Shown piece after piece: positions 17,258-26,097 of a stretch of DNA of 64,000 bases. Within the stretch, counting starts at the first letter, position 1, and every line of letters starts with the position of its first letter. A program made the translations under genes and the position numbers. Source of the DNA: Streptomyces sp. NBC_00459 (GTDB taxonomy: Bacteria > Actinomycetota > Actinomycetes > Streptomycetales > Streptomycetaceae); contig NZ_CP107903.1 in assembly GCF_036013955.1 (NCBI RefSeq), positions 4,836,001 to 4,900,000 on the forward strand, in the 5' to 3' direction. The notes under the pieces were generated by a model, which was not told where the DNA came from, made no database searches, and saw only the letters and a program-made list of their open reading frames with translations.

Positions 17258-18124
17258 ATGAGCGGACACGGGCACCACGCCCAGGCGGACCACGGCGACC
17301 ACGAGGTCCACGAGCACGACAGGGGCCTCTCCTACGACCTCCCCGTCCTCGCCCGTCGCCGCATGATCCGCCTGCTGGCCGGCGCGAGTCTGGTGCCGCT
17401 GGTGGGCTGCAGCGCCGACGACGACTCCACGTCCTCCGCCGCCGCCTCCGACACCTCGTCGAGCGGCACGGCCTCCTCGTCCTCGTCCGCCGAGTGCGCG
17501 ACCATCCCGAACGAGACCGCCGGCCCCTACCCGGGCGACGGTTCGAACGGGGTGAACGTGCTCAAGGAGAGCGGGGTCGTCCGCAGCGACATCACGTCCA
17601 GTTTCGGGGACTCGGCGGGCGGCAAGGCCGAGGGCGTGCCGCTCACGATCACGCTCACCGTCGTCGACGCGGCCTCCGGCTGTGGGACGCCCAAGACGGG
17701 CGCCGCGGTCTACCTGTGGCACTGCGACCGCGAGGGCAACTACTCCCTCTACTCGGACGGAGTCACCGACGAGAACTACCTCCGGGGCGTCCAGGAGACG
17801 GACGACAAGGGCCAGGTGACCTTCACGAGCATCTTCCCGGCCTGCTACGCGGGCCGCTGGCCGCACATCCACTTCGAGGTCTACGGCAGCCTGGAGGACG
17901 CGACCGCGGCCACGTCGATCACGAACACCTCGCAGCTGGCGTTCCCGAAGGACGTCTGCGAGACGGTGTACGCGACGGACGGCTACAGCCAGAGCGTCCA
18001 GAACCTCAGCCAGGTCTCCCTGGAGAAGGACGGCATCTTCAGCGACGGCTACGACCAGCAGCTGGCGGCCATGGAAGGCAGCGTGGACAAGGGATACACG
18101 GCCACGCTCACCGTTCCGGTCTAG
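17258..18124 (+). CDS. Tat lipoprotein intradiol dioxygenase (copy 3)
   Basis: A 288-residue, more divergent intradiol dioxygenase. It starts with a His-rich leader (MSGHGHHAQADHGDHEVHEH) of possible metal-binding nature. A twin-arginine motif (ARRRMIRLLAG) and a lipobox (LVPLVGC, Cys51) follow, so it should be anchored on the outer face of the membrane. A Ser/Asp linker precedes the catalytic domain. Predicted iron ligands are Tyr162 (WHCDREGNYS), Tyr197 and His203/His205 (PACYAGRWPHIH). It lacks the low-complexity insertion of the tandem pair. The start has GAGGGAGA 5 bases upstream. A perfect palindrome CCGGTCTAGACCGG spans the stop codon. The gene stands alone, and its substrate is unknown. 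Confidence 0.9.
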   Translation: MSGHGHHAQADHGDHEVHEHDRGLSYDLPVLARRRMIRLLAGASLVPLVGCSADDDSTSSAAASDTSSSGTASSSSSAECATIPNETAGPYPGDGSNGVNVLKESGVVRSDITSSFGDSAGGKAEGVPLTITLTVVDAASGCGTPKTGAAVYLWHCDREGNYSLYSDGVTDENYLRGVQETDDKGQVTFTSIFPACYAGRWPHIHFEVYGSLEDATAATSITNTSQLAFPKDVCETVYATDGYSQSVQNLSQVSLEKDGIFSDGYDQQLAAMEGSVDKGYTATLTVPV

Positions 18125-18175
18125 ACCGGCTGTAAGGCTTCTGGCGCGTAACGCGTCACAAACGACAGGTTGGGG

Positions 18176-18202
18176 TTGCGTCTTATTACCGGCGGGTAGC
18201 AT
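18176..18202 (+). promoter_or_regulatory. Candidate promoter with TACC-N4-GGTA inverted repeat
   Basis: TTGCGT (18176-18181) and TAGCAT (18197-18202) resemble -35 and -10 elements but are only 15 bases apart. The inverted repeat TACCGGCGGGTA (18187-18198) sits between and overlaps the -10, a good place for a repressor of the acyl-CoA dehydrogenase gene downstream. A second short palindrome, GTAGCTAC, is at 18215-18222. Confidence 0.35.
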
Positions 18203-18285
18203 CATCGTGGGAAGGTAGCTACTAGTCGGTACGAATTAGGCGCGAGGAGCCAGTGCCTCGCCGATCTCTCTACGGAGCAGTCGCC

Positions 18286-20112
18286 ATGGGGCACTACAAG
18301 TCGAATCTCCGCGACATCGAGTTCAACCTCTTCGAGGTCCTCGGGCGCGACAAGCTGTACGGCACCGGTCCGTTCGCGGAGATGGACACGGACACCGCCA
18401 AGAGCATCCTCGGGGAGATGACGCGCCTCGCGGAGAACGAGCTGGCGGAGTCCTTCACGGACGGCGACCGCACCCCGCCGGTCTTCGACCCCGAGACGAA
18501 CACCGCGCCCGTACCGGAGTCCTTCAAGAAGAGCTACAAGGCCTTCATGGACTCGGAGTACTGGCGTCTCGGCCTGCCCGAGGAGATCGGCGGCACCACC
18601 GCCCCCCGCTCCCTGATCTGGTCGTACGCGGAGCTGCTGCTCGGCGCGAACCCGGCCGTGTGGATGTACGCCTCCGGCCCGGCGTTCGCCGGCATCCTCT
18701 TCGACGAGGGCAACGACGTACAGAAGAAGATCGCCCAGATCGCGGTCGACAAGACCTGGGGCTCCACCATGGTCCTCACCGAGCCGGACGCCGGCTCGGA
18801 CGTCGGCGCCGGCCGTACGAAGGCGGTCCAGCAGGACGACGGCTCCTGGCACATCGAGGGCGTGAAGCGGTTCATCACCTCCGGTGAGCACGACATGGAG
18901 GAGAACATCCTCCACTACGTCCTCGCGCGCCCGGAGGGCCACGGCCCCGGCACCAAGGGCCTGTCCCTCTTCCTCGTACCGAAGTTCCTCTTCGACTTCG
19001 AGACCGGCGAGCTGGGCGAGCGCAACGGCGTGTACGCGACGAACGTCGAGCACAAGATGGGCCTCAAGGCGTCCAACACCTGCGAGATGACCTTCGGCGA
19101 CCGGCACCCGGCCAAGGGCTGGCTGATCGGCGACAAGCACGACGGCATCCGCCAGATGTTCCGGATCATCGAGTTCGCCCGCATGATGGTCGGCACGAAG
19201 GCCATCTCGACGCTGTCGACCGGCTACCTCAACGCCCTGGAGTACGCCAAGGAGCGCGTCCAGGGTCCGGATCTCGCCAACTTCATGGACAAGACGGCGC
19301 CCAAGGTCACCATCACCCACCACCCGGACGTCCGGCGCTCGCTGATCACGCAGAAGGCGTACGCCGAGGGCATGCGCGCGCTGGTGCTGCACACCGCCGC
19401 CGTGCAGGACGACATCCAGGTCAAGGAGGCGGCCGGCGAGGACACCGCCGCCCTGGAGGCCATGAACGACCTCCTGCTCCCGATCGTGAAGGGCTACGGC
19501 TCCGAGAAGGGCTACGAGCAGCTCGCCCAGTCGCTCCAGACCTTCGGCGGCTCCGGGTTCCTCCAGGAGTACCCGATCGAGCAGTACATCCGCGACGCCA
19601 AGATCGACACCCTGTACGAGGGCACGACCGCGATCCAGGGCCAGGACTTCTTCTTCCGGAAGATCGTCCGCAACCAGGGCGCGGCCCTCAACTCCCTTGC
19701 CGAGGACATCAAGAAGTTCCTCGCGCCTGGCACGGGCGGCGAGGACCTGGCAGTGGCGCGCGAGCAGCTCGCCAAGGCGGCCGTCGAGCTGGAGGCGATC
19801 GTCGGCCTGATGCTGACGGACCTCGCGGCGACCGAGCAGGACGTCAAGAACATCTACAAGGTGGGCCTCAACACCACCCGCCTGCTGATGGCTTCGGGCG
19901 ACGTCGTCGTCGGCTACCTGCTCCTCAAGGGCGCCGCGGTGGCCACCGAGAAGCTGCGGACGGCGTCGGCGAAGGACGTCCCGTTCTACACGGGCAAGAT
20001 CGCGGCGGCGAAGTTCTTCGCCGCCAACGTCCTCCCGGGCGTCACCGGCGCCCGCAAGCTCGCGGCGGGCGTGGACCTCGACCTGATGGACCTGGACGAG
20101 GCGGCTTTCTAA
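18286..20112 (+). CDS. Large acyl-CoA dehydrogenase (about 600-residue type)
   Basis: A 608-residue flavoprotein of the long FadE-like class that oxidises acyl-CoA to enoyl-CoA in beta-oxidation. The N-terminus MGHYKSNLRDIEFNLFEVLG is the characteristic opening of this class, which is why ATG 18286 (with GGAG 8 bases upstream) is preferred to GTG 18253. The FAD/substrate signature MVLTEPDAGSDVGAG lies in the middle domain, followed by the C-terminal helical domain with TFGGSGFLQEYPIEQYIRDAKI and the catalytic-region stretch LYEGTTAIQGQD. The extra C-terminal helical domain (about 490-608) is typical of this class. It is monocistronic and ends in a terminator. Confidence 0.93.
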   Translation: MGHYKSNLRDIEFNLFEVLGRDKLYGTGPFAEMDTDTAKSILGEMTRLAENELAESFTDGDRTPPVFDPETNTAPVPESFKKSYKAFMDSEYWRLGLPEEIGGTTAPRSLIWSYAELLLGANPAVWMYASGPAFAGILFDEGNDVQKKIAQIAVDKTWGSTMVLTEPDAGSDVGAGRTKAVQQDDGSWHIEGVKRFITSGEHDMEENILHYVLARPEGHGPGTKGLSLFLVPKFLFDFETGELGERNGVYATNVEHKMGLKASNTCEMTFGDRHPAKGWLIGDKHDGIRQMFRIIEFARMMVGTKAISTLSTGYLNALEYAKERVQGPDLANFMDKTAPKVTITHHPDVRRSLITQKAYAEGMRALVLHTAAVQDDIQVKEAAGEDTAALEAMNDLLLPIVKGYGSEKGYEQLAQSLQTFGGSGFLQEYPIEQYIRDAKIDTLYEGTTAIQGQDFFFRKIVRNQGAALNSLAEDIKKFLAPGTGGEDLAVAREQLAKAAVELEAIVGLMLTDLAATEQDVKNIYKVGLNTTRLLMASGDVVVGYLLLKGAAVATEKLRTASAKDVPFYTGKIAAAKFFAANVLPGVTGARKLAAGVDLDLMDLDEAAF

Positions 20113-20181
20113 GCACACTTCGTATCCCTCGCGACCTTCGCGCCCTTCGTACGCGTCCGACGCACACAGCAGACCAGGCAC

Positions 20182-20220
20182 GGCGGCCCGCACCCGGATC
20201 CACTTCCGGGGCGGGCCGCC
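20182..20220 (+). terminator. Terminator of the acyl-CoA dehydrogenase gene
   Basis: The outer stem GGCGGCCCGC (20182-20191) pairs with 20211-20220, and the inner stem CCCGGA (20193-20198) pairs with 20205-20210; one base is bulged and the loop has six. It begins 70 bases after the stop codon. Confidence 0.8.
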
Positions 20221-20368
20221 GTCCTGCTGAACCAGGACACAACCCCACGGTCCGTCCGGTGTCCGATAACTGACTCACCGGCCAGTTGTCCGGCCTTCAC
20301 AGCCCCGTTACGAGAGCCCGCTCACCATCCCAGGGAGCGGGCGCTATTACGTCGTTAAGGTGAACCCC

Positions 20369-21703
20369 ATGAGCGCACCCCACCGCTTCGACCGCGGCCA
20401 CACCGACGACTTGATGTCCTTCCTGGCGGCGAGTCCGTCGCCGTACCACGCCGTGGCGAACACCGCCGAGCGGCTGGAGAAGGCCGGCTTCCGTCAGGTC
20501 GCCGAGACGGACGCCTGGGACGCGGAGACATCGGCGGGCTCCGCGACGGGGAGCGGCGGCAAGTACGTGCTGCGCGGCGGCGCGATCGTGGCCTGGTACG
20601 TCCCCGAGGGCGCCGCGCCGCACACCCCCTTCCGGATCGTCGGCGCCCACACCGACTCCCCCAACCTGCGCGTCAAGCCGGAGCCCGACCTCGGAGGACA
20701 CGGCTGGCGCCAGGTCGCCGTGGAGATCTACGGCGGACCGCTGCTCAACTCCTGGCTCGACCGCGACCTCGGCCTGGCCGGCCGCCTCACCCTCCGGGAC
20801 GGCACCTCGCGCCTGGTGAACATCGACCGGCCCCTCCTGCGAGTCCCCCAGCTCGCCATCCACCTCGACCGTGCCGTGAACACCGACGGGCTGAAGCTGG
20901 ACAAGCAGCGCCACCTGCAGCCGATCTGGGGCATGTCGGACGATGTCCGCGAAGGCGACCTGATCGCCTTCCTCGAACAGGAGTCCGGGCTCGCGTCCGG
21001 CGAGGTCACCGGCTGGGACCTGATGGTCCACTCCATCGAACCGCCCGCGTACCTGGGCCGCGACCGGGAGCTGGTGGCGGGCCCGCGCATGGACAACCTC
21101 CTGTCCGTGCACGCCGCCGCGGCGGCACTGGCGTCCGTGGCGACGAGCTCCGCCGCCGGCGACGGGGCGCTGCCGTACATCCCGGTCCTCGCGGCCTTCG
21201 ACCACGAGGAGAACGGTTCGCAGAGCGACACGGGCGCGGACGGCCCGCTGCTCGGCAGCGTGCTGGAGCGTTCGGTGTTCGCGCGCGGAGGGTCGTACGA
21301 GGACAGGGCGAGAGCGTTCGCGGGCACCGTCTGTCTCTCCTCCGACACGGGCCACGCCGTCCACCCCAACTACGCGGAGCGGCACGACCCGACGCACCAT
21401 CCGCGCGTCAACGGCGGGCCGATCCTCAAGGTCAACGTCAACAACCGCTATGCCACGGACGGTTCGGGCCGTGCGGTCTGGGCGGCGGCCTGCGACAGGG
21501 CCGGCGTCCCGTTCCAGAACTTCGTCTCCAACAACTCCATGCCCTGCGGGACGACGATCGGCCCGATCACCGCCGCGAGGCACGGCATCAAGACGGTCGA
21601 CATCGGTGTGGCGATCCTGTCGATGCACAGCGCACGGGAGTTGTGCGGCGCCGACGACCCGCACCTGCTGGCCAACGCGCTCGTGGCGTTCCTGGAAGGG
21701 TAG
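20369..21703 (+). CDS. M18 family aminopeptidase
   Basis: A 444-residue zinc aminopeptidase of the aspartyl aminopeptidase (M18) family. Metal-site motifs are present in order: GAHTDSPNLRVKP (His94), GPRMDNLLSVHAAA, FDHEENGSQSDTGADGPLL (Glu-Glu), SSDTGHAVHPNY and, near the C-terminus, LSMHSARELCGADD with the last His ligand. It is cytoplasmic and forms a dodecamer in known members; it releases N-terminal residues, preferentially acidic ones in characterised relatives. ATG 20369 is chosen because AAGGTG lies 6 bases upstream. A small hairpin (20316-20342) falls just before the Shine-Dalgarno and may lie in the leader. Confidence 0.94.
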   Translation: MSAPHRFDRGHTDDLMSFLAASPSPYHAVANTAERLEKAGFRQVAETDAWDAETSAGSATGSGGKYVLRGGAIVAWYVPEGAAPHTPFRIVGAHTDSPNLRVKPEPDLGGHGWRQVAVEIYGGPLLNSWLDRDLGLAGRLTLRDGTSRLVNIDRPLLRVPQLAIHLDRAVNTDGLKLDKQRHLQPIWGMSDDVREGDLIAFLEQESGLASGEVTGWDLMVHSIEPPAYLGRDRELVAGPRMDNLLSVHAAAAALASVATSSAAGDGALPYIPVLAAFDHEENGSQSDTGADGPLLGSVLERSVFARGGSYEDRARAFAGTVCLSSDTGHAVHPNYAERHDPTHHPRVNGGPILKVNVNNRYATDGSGRAVWAAACDRAGVPFQNFVSNNSMPCGTTIGPITAARHGIKTVDIGVAILSMHSARELCGADDPHLLANALVAFLEG

Positions 21704-21753
21704 TTGGGCACAGTAGTCGGGCAACCACGCATACCTGTCCCAGGTCCGGGCAC

Positions 21754-21798
21754 CCGGAACCTCCGGAACAACCGGAACCTCCGGTACGACCGGACCGG
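21754..21798 (+). repeat. Short 18-bp direct repeat array
   Basis: CCGGAACCTCCGGAACAA (21754-21771) is followed directly by CCGGAACCTCCGGTACGA (21772-21789) and a partial third CCGGACCGG. The array sits in the 112-base gap between the M18 gene and a small membrane protein. It can fold as several CCGG hairpins; its role is unknown. Confidence 0.6.
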
Positions 21799-21815
21799 AC
21801 AGGGAGGCAACACTC

Positions 21816-22034
21816 ATGAGCCTCGGCGGATGCATCATCCTCATCGCCGTGGGAGCCATCCTCACGTTCGCCACCGACTGGGAGATGGAAGGGGTCAACC
21901 TCGACCTGGTCGGCGTCATCCTGATGATCGTCGGAGTGATCGGCGCCCTGGCGTTCCGCAGTGTGGCCCGGCGCAGGCGGGTACTGATACCGCCCTCGAC
22001 GACCGTGATCGACGACGACCGGTACCAGCGCTGA
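21816..22034 (+). CDS. Small two-TM membrane protein (DUF6458-like)
   Basis: A 72-residue membrane protein with two hydrophobic segments (GGCIILIAVGAILTFATDW and LDLVGVILMIVGVIGALAF) joined by a short acidic loop, and a basic tail FRSVARRRR. This is the layout of the small actinobacterial DUF6458 family, whose function is unknown. The start has a good Shine-Dalgarno, GGGAGG, 8 bases upstream. Confidence 0.82.
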   Translation: MSLGGCIILIAVGAILTFATDWEMEGVNLDLVGVILMIVGVIGALAFRSVARRRRVLIPPSTTVIDDDRYQR

Positions 22035-22148
22035 CGGTCGCCCCACAGGGTCGTGCCGGTCGCCCGCGCCGAGGGTGCCGGTGGATTCGAGGACCCCATC
22101 GGCGTACAGGTGGCGTTTCTGACCCCTGCGCGGGGAAGCGGTGAGTAC

Positions 22149-22643
22149 ATGAGATTCCTCGTACGCGACCGGCTGCTCGGCTTCGGCGACGACTACTGGA
22201 TCGAGGACCAGCACGGCACCAAGGTGTACCTGGTCGACGGCAAGGCGATGCGGCTGCGGGACACCTTCGAGCTGAAGGACACCCACGGGCGGGTGCTGAT
22301 CGACATCCACAAGAAGATGCTCGCCCTGCGGGACACGATGGTGATCGAGCGGGACGGCGACCCGTTGGCGACGATCAGACGCAAACGCCTGTCACTGCTG
22401 CGCAACCACTACCGGGTGTCGCTGGTGGACGGCACGGAACTGGACGTCAGCGGAAAGATCCTGGACCGGGAGTTCGCGGTCGACTACGACGGCGAACTCC
22501 TCGCCCAGATCTCCCGCCGCTGGCTGCGCGTCCGGGAGACGTACGGGGTGGACGTCGTACGGGACGACGCGGATCCGGCGCTGTTGATCGCGGTGGCGGT
22601 CTGCGTGATCCACCTGGCGGAGAAGGAGCGCGGGGAGGATTGA
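22149..22643 (+). CDS. LURP-one-related (LOR/DUF567) family protein
   Basis: A 164-residue protein with the repeated beta-strand pattern of the LURP-one/Tubby-like fold (DYWIEDQHGTKVYLVDGKAM, RDTFELKDTHGRVLIDIHKK, LALRDTMVIERDGDPLATIR). Bacterial members are soluble proteins with unknown ligands, perhaps membrane-lipid related by analogy with Tubby. The ATG at 22149 is chosen because MRFLVRDRLLG is the usual opening; upstream in-frame codons do not look like this family. It may be transcribed with the small membrane protein 115 bases upstream. Confidence 0.85.
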   Translation: MRFLVRDRLLGFGDDYWIEDQHGTKVYLVDGKAMRLRDTFELKDTHGRVLIDIHKKMLALRDTMVIERDGDPLATIRRKRLSLLRNHYRVSLVDGTELDVSGKILDREFAVDYDGELLAQISRRWLRVRETYGVDVVRDDADPALLIAVAVCVIHLAEKERGED

Positions 22644-22720
22644 GGGGGGATCGAGAGGGGATCGCGAGGGTCTCGCTCCGCAGCCCCGGCCGGCGTCTTC
22701 AGCCCGTCCGGCGAAACCCC

Positions 22721-23512
22721 TCAGGTGCGCCCCGAAACCCCCAGCACCCGATCCTTCAACGCGGGAAACGCCTCCCGCGTCTCCCCCACCTTCGCGGGAT
22801 CGAACTCGACCCGCAGTACCTCCTCGCCGGCCCCCGCCTCGGCCAGCACCTCACCCCACGGATCGACCACGATCGAGTGCCCGGCCTGCGGAACTCCCGC
22901 ATGCGTACCAGCCGTTCCGCACGCGAGGACGAACGCCTGGTTCTCGACGGCCCGCGCCTGAGCCAGCAGCGTCCAGTGGGCGCGCCGCCGCTCCGGCCAG
23001 CCCGCCGAGATGACGATCGTCTCGGCACCCGAGTCGACAAGGCCGCGGAAGAGCTCGGGGAATCGAAGGTCGTAGCAGGTGGCGATGCCAAGCGTCGTCC
23101 CGGGCAGAGTGACGGTCACCAGTTCCGCGCCCGCGCCCATCAGCACGGCCTCGCCCTTGTCGAAGCCGAAGCGATGGATCTTGCGGTAGGCGGCGGCCAG
23201 GTCACCGGCGGGGGAGAAGACCAGGGAGGTGTTGTACAGAGGCCCCTCGGGGTCCCGTTCCGGGATCGACCCGGCGTGCAGCCACACGCCCGCGTCGCTC
23301 GCCGCCTTGGCCATCGCCTCGTACGTCGGCCCGTCCAGCGCCTCGGCCTCCGTCGCGAACCGCTCGTACGCGAAAGCCCCCGTCGTCCACAGCTCGGGCA
23401 GTACGACGAGATCGGCTCCGGCCTCGTCCCGTACCAGGGAGGCCACGCGCCGTCTGCGCGATTCGACCGATTCGCCCTCTTCTACACCGATCTGGATGAG
23501 CGAGGCGCGCAC
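22721..23512 (-). CDS. Carbon-nitrogen hydrolase (nitrilase superfamily)
   Basis: A 263-residue amidase-type enzyme of the nitrilase superfamily, similar in size to omega-amidase/Nit2-like and deaminated-glutathione amidase proteins. The catalytic Glu-Lys-Cys triad is visible: Glu in VVLPELWTTGA, Lys in YRKIHRFGFD and Cys in GIATCYDLRFPELF. It is cytoplasmic. The GTG at 23512 is chosen because VRASLIQIGVEE is the conserved first strand, and upstream in-frame sequence is Arg/Cys-rich and unconvincing. It is divergent from the isomerase-like gene. The 261-base gap holds both promoters; no specific element was recognised there. Confidence 0.9.
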   Translation of the reverse strand: MRASLIQIGVEEGESVESRRRRVASLVRDEAGADLVVLPELWTTGAFAYERFATEAEALDGPTYEAMAKAASDAGVWLHAGSIPERDPEGPLYNTSLVFSPAGDLAAAYRKIHRFGFDKGEAVLMGAGAELVTVTLPGTTLGIATCYDLRFPELFRGLVDSGAETIVISAGWPERRRAHWTLLAQARAVENQAFVLACGTAGTHAGVPQAGHSIVVDPWGEVLAEAGAGEEVLRVEFDPAKVGETREAFPALKDRVLGVSGRT

Positions 23513-23773
23513 ACTACCACCGTCCTGACATTCGAGCCGTTCACACGGGCCTACGATCGTCACACGAAAGCACTGCCGGGGTGCCGCACAGCAGCGTAAC
23601 TTAACGTTCCAAGACACCCGCTGACAGCTATCCCGCCCGCGCCTTCGTACCCACCGAAACGCCACACCGCCGCCGATACCGCCACTGGCACCAGCGCCGA
23701 CAACGCCGTCGACACCCGCCGTCATCCGCCGTCACCACTGCCCGCGTACCGACCGCCCGAGGGGTCCCGTTCC

Positions 23774-24598
23774 GTGAGTCTGCATCCCACTCTCCAGCCC
23801 TACGCCGACGCCTGGACCCACTCCATCGACGCGATATCCGAGCTGGTGTCACCGCTCGTGGAGGGCGAGTGGAACCGCCGGACCCCATGCCCCGGCTGGT
23901 CGGTCCGTGACGTGGTCTCCCATGTCATCGGCCTGGAGTGCGAGATGCTCGGCGACCCGCGCCCCATCCACACGCTCCCGCGCGACCTCTACCACGTCAC
24001 CAACGAGCAGCAGCGGTACATGGAGATGCAGGTCGACGTACGGCGGCACCACACGGCCCCCGAGATGACGTCCGAGCTGGAGTACACGGTCATCCGCCGC
24101 AACCGCCAGCTGCGCAACGAGACCCGCGAACCGGGGACGATGATCCGCGGCCTCTACGGCCGGGAGACCGCCCTGGAGGACCTCATGCGCAACCGGGCGT
24201 TCGACGTGTGGGTGCACGAGCAGGACCTGCGCACCGCCCTCGGCCGGCCCGGCAACCTGGACTCGCCCGGCGCGCACATCGCGCGGGACATGCTCCTCTC
24301 CGCGCTGCCGAAGGTCGTCGCCAAGGACGCGGGGGCGCCGCGCAGTTCGGCGATCGTCTTCGACGTGCACGGTCCCGTCGAGTTCCTGCGCACGATCCGC
24401 GTCGACATCAACGGCCGCGGCACCCTGGAGACGTCCCCGGCCCTCGGCCCCGCCGCCAGCTTCGCCCTCGACTGGGAGACCTACTTCCGCCTGGCCTGCG
24501 GCCGGGTGACCCCGGAGGCGGTCGCCGACCGCGTCAAGACGGAGGGCGACCCGGGCCTGACGGCAGCGATCCTGCGCCACTTCGCGGTGACGCCGTAG
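23774..24598 (+). CDS. Maleylpyruvate isomerase family mycothiol-dependent enzyme
   Basis: A 274-residue protein of the DinB/MDMPI superfamily found throughout mycothiol-producing actinobacteria. The N-terminal four-helix metal-binding domain has the hallmark TPCPGWSVRDVVSHVIGLECE, and a second His-containing helix gives FDVWVHEQDLRTALG. The C-terminal domain (about 180-274) is the usual SCP2-like MDMPI C-terminal fold. Members use mycothiol as thiol cofactor in isomerisation or transferase reactions; the actual substrate is unknown. The GTG start at 23774 is followed at once by the conserved helix. It ends before a repeat element that probably terminates transcription. Confidence 0.87.
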   Translation: MSLHPTLQPYADAWTHSIDAISELVSPLVEGEWNRRTPCPGWSVRDVVSHVIGLECEMLGDPRPIHTLPRDLYHVTNEQQRYMEMQVDVRRHHTAPEMTSELEYTVIRRNRQLRNETREPGTMIRGLYGRETALEDLMRNRAFDVWVHEQDLRTALGRPGNLDSPGAHIARDMLLSALPKVVAKDAGAPRSSAIVFDVHGPVEFLRTIRVDINGRGTLETSPALGPAASFALDWETYFRLACGRVTPEAVADRVKTEGDPGLTAAILRHFAVTP

Positions 24599-24637
24599 CA
24601 GCACTTTTCAGCGCGGGCCGGGCAATCCCAGCCCATT

Positions 24638-24712
24638 TCAGCCCGTCCGGCGTTTGAGGACGAGGCCCGTTCAGGGCCGAAGCGGGGGCCTGGGGGCGGC
24701 AGCCCCCAGAGG
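24638..24712 (+). repeat. Streptomyces intergenic repeat element with terminator hairpin
   Basis: Contains CAGCCCGTCCGGCGTTTGAG and, at the 3' end, the hairpin CTGGGGGC-GGCA-GCCCCCAG (24690-24709). From general knowledge this is a widely repeated Streptomyces intergenic element. A truncated copy, TCAGCCCGTCCGGCG, occurs at 22699-22713, beside the 3' end of the nitrilase gene. Here it lies between convergent genes and probably serves both as a terminator. Confidence 0.7.
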
Positions 24713-24747
24713 CGCCCACCCGAGCACCGGCCACTGTGAACCGGCGC

Positions 24748-26097
24748 TCACACCGGAACGTGCACCGTAGAAACCCTGCTGACAACCAACCGCTCCGACT
24801 CCCGCAGAGCGGCCCGCTTCCGCAACCGCAGAATCTGGCTGACGCCAACCCCCTGCAGCAGGAACACGAACGAGAACGCGGCGGTGTAGTTGTCCCCGGT
24901 CGCGTCCAGCAGCACACCGACCGCGAACAGTGTCGTCATCGAGGCGACGAAACCGCCCATGTTGGTGATCCCGGAAGCCGTCCCCTGACGCTCGGGCGGA
25001 TTCGCGGGCCGGGCGAAGTCGAAGCCGAGCATCGAGGCGGGCCCGCAGGCACCCAGCACCGTGCACAGCAGCACCAGCAGCCACATCGGGGCGTGTTCGG
25101 CGCCCGCCACCGCCGGGTAGGCGAGCGTCACCGCCCACATCAGCGCCGTGGCGCCCACCGTGCCCAGCGCCAGCGGCAGCCGAGCCGCGTGGTGCCGGGC
25201 GACGATCTGGCCGTACACCAGGCCGATCACCATGTTCGACAGCACGACCAGGGTGAGCAGCTCCCCCGCGGTCGCCCGCGTCAGCCCCTGTGCCTCGACG
25301 AGGAACGGCAGACCCCACAGCAGCAGGAACACCATCGCCGGGAACTGGGTGGTGAAGTGCACCCACAGCCCGAGCCGCGTCCCGGGCTCGCGCCACGAGG
25401 CGGCGATCTGCCGGCGTACGTACGCGGCCCCCTGATGCGGGAACGGCTCCGGCTCGTGCCCCTCCGGGTGATCCCTGAGGAACACGAGCATCAGCACCAG
25501 GACGACGACTCCCGCGACCGCGCTGCCCCCGAAGGCCGCCGTCCACCCGACGCCGTGCAGCAGCCGGGCCAGGACGAGCGTCGAGACCAGGTTGCCCGCC
25601 ATCCCGGCCAGCCCCGCCAGCTGCGCGATCATCGGCCCGCGCCGCGCCGGGAACCAGCGGGACCCCAGCCGCAGCACGCTGATGAACGTCATCGCGTCAC
25701 CGCATCCGAGCAGCGCGCGGGAGGCGAGGGCCGTGCCGTAGGAGGGGGAGAACGCGAAGCCCAGTTGTCCGGCCGTGAACAGCACCGCTCCGATGGCCAG
25801 CACCTTCTTCGTGCCGATCCGGTCGACGAGCAGACCGACCGGTATCTGCATGCCCGCGTAGACGAGGAGCTGGAGGATCGAGAAGGTGGACAGGGCGGAC
25901 GCGTTGACATGGAAACGGTCGGCGGCGTCGAGCCCCGCCACCCCCAGCGACGTACGGAAGATGACCGCGACGAAGTAGACCGAGACGCCGACGGACCAGA
26001 CGAGGACGGCACGGCGCCCGCCCGGGGGTGCTCCCTCCGGGGGAGTATCGCCGGGCAGCGAGCCGCGACCGGTGCCGGCCGGGGTCTTGGGGCTCAT
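24748..26097 (-). CDS. MFS transporter
   Basis: A 449-residue major facilitator with about 12 hydrophobic segments. Between helices 2 and 3 the family motif appears as GLLVDRIGTKKVL. The N-terminus is a Gly/Pro-rich cytoplasmic stretch before the first helix (VLVWSVGVSVYFVAVIFRTS). The overall type (SxGVAGLDAADRF, FARPANPPERQGTASG) resembles the ACS/nitrate-related MFS group of actinobacteria; the substrate is unknown. Its ATG overlaps the stop of the GntR gene (ATGA), so the two are translationally coupled and the regulator probably controls the transporter. Confidence 0.92.
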   Translation of the reverse strand: MSPKTPAGTGRGSLPGDTPPEGAPPGGRRAVLVWSVGVSVYFVAVIFRTSLGVAGLDAADRFHVNASALSTFSILQLLVYAGMQIPVGLLVDRIGTKKVLAIGAVLFTAGQLGFAFSPSYGTALASRALLGCGDAMTFISVLRLGSRWFPARRGPMIAQLAGLAGMAGNLVSTLVLARLLHGVGWTAAFGGSAVAGVVVLVLMLVFLRDHPEGHEPEPFPHQGAAYVRRQIAASWREPGTRLGLWVHFTTQFPAMVFLLLWGLPFLVEAQGLTRATAGELLTLVVLSNMVIGLVYGQIVARHHAARLPLALGTVGATALMWAVTLAYPAVAGAEHAPMWLLVLLCTVLGACGPASMLGFDFARPANPPERQGTASGITNMGGFVASMTTLFAVGVLLDATGDNYTAAFSFVFLLQGVGVSQILRLRKRAALRESERLVVSRVSTVHVPV

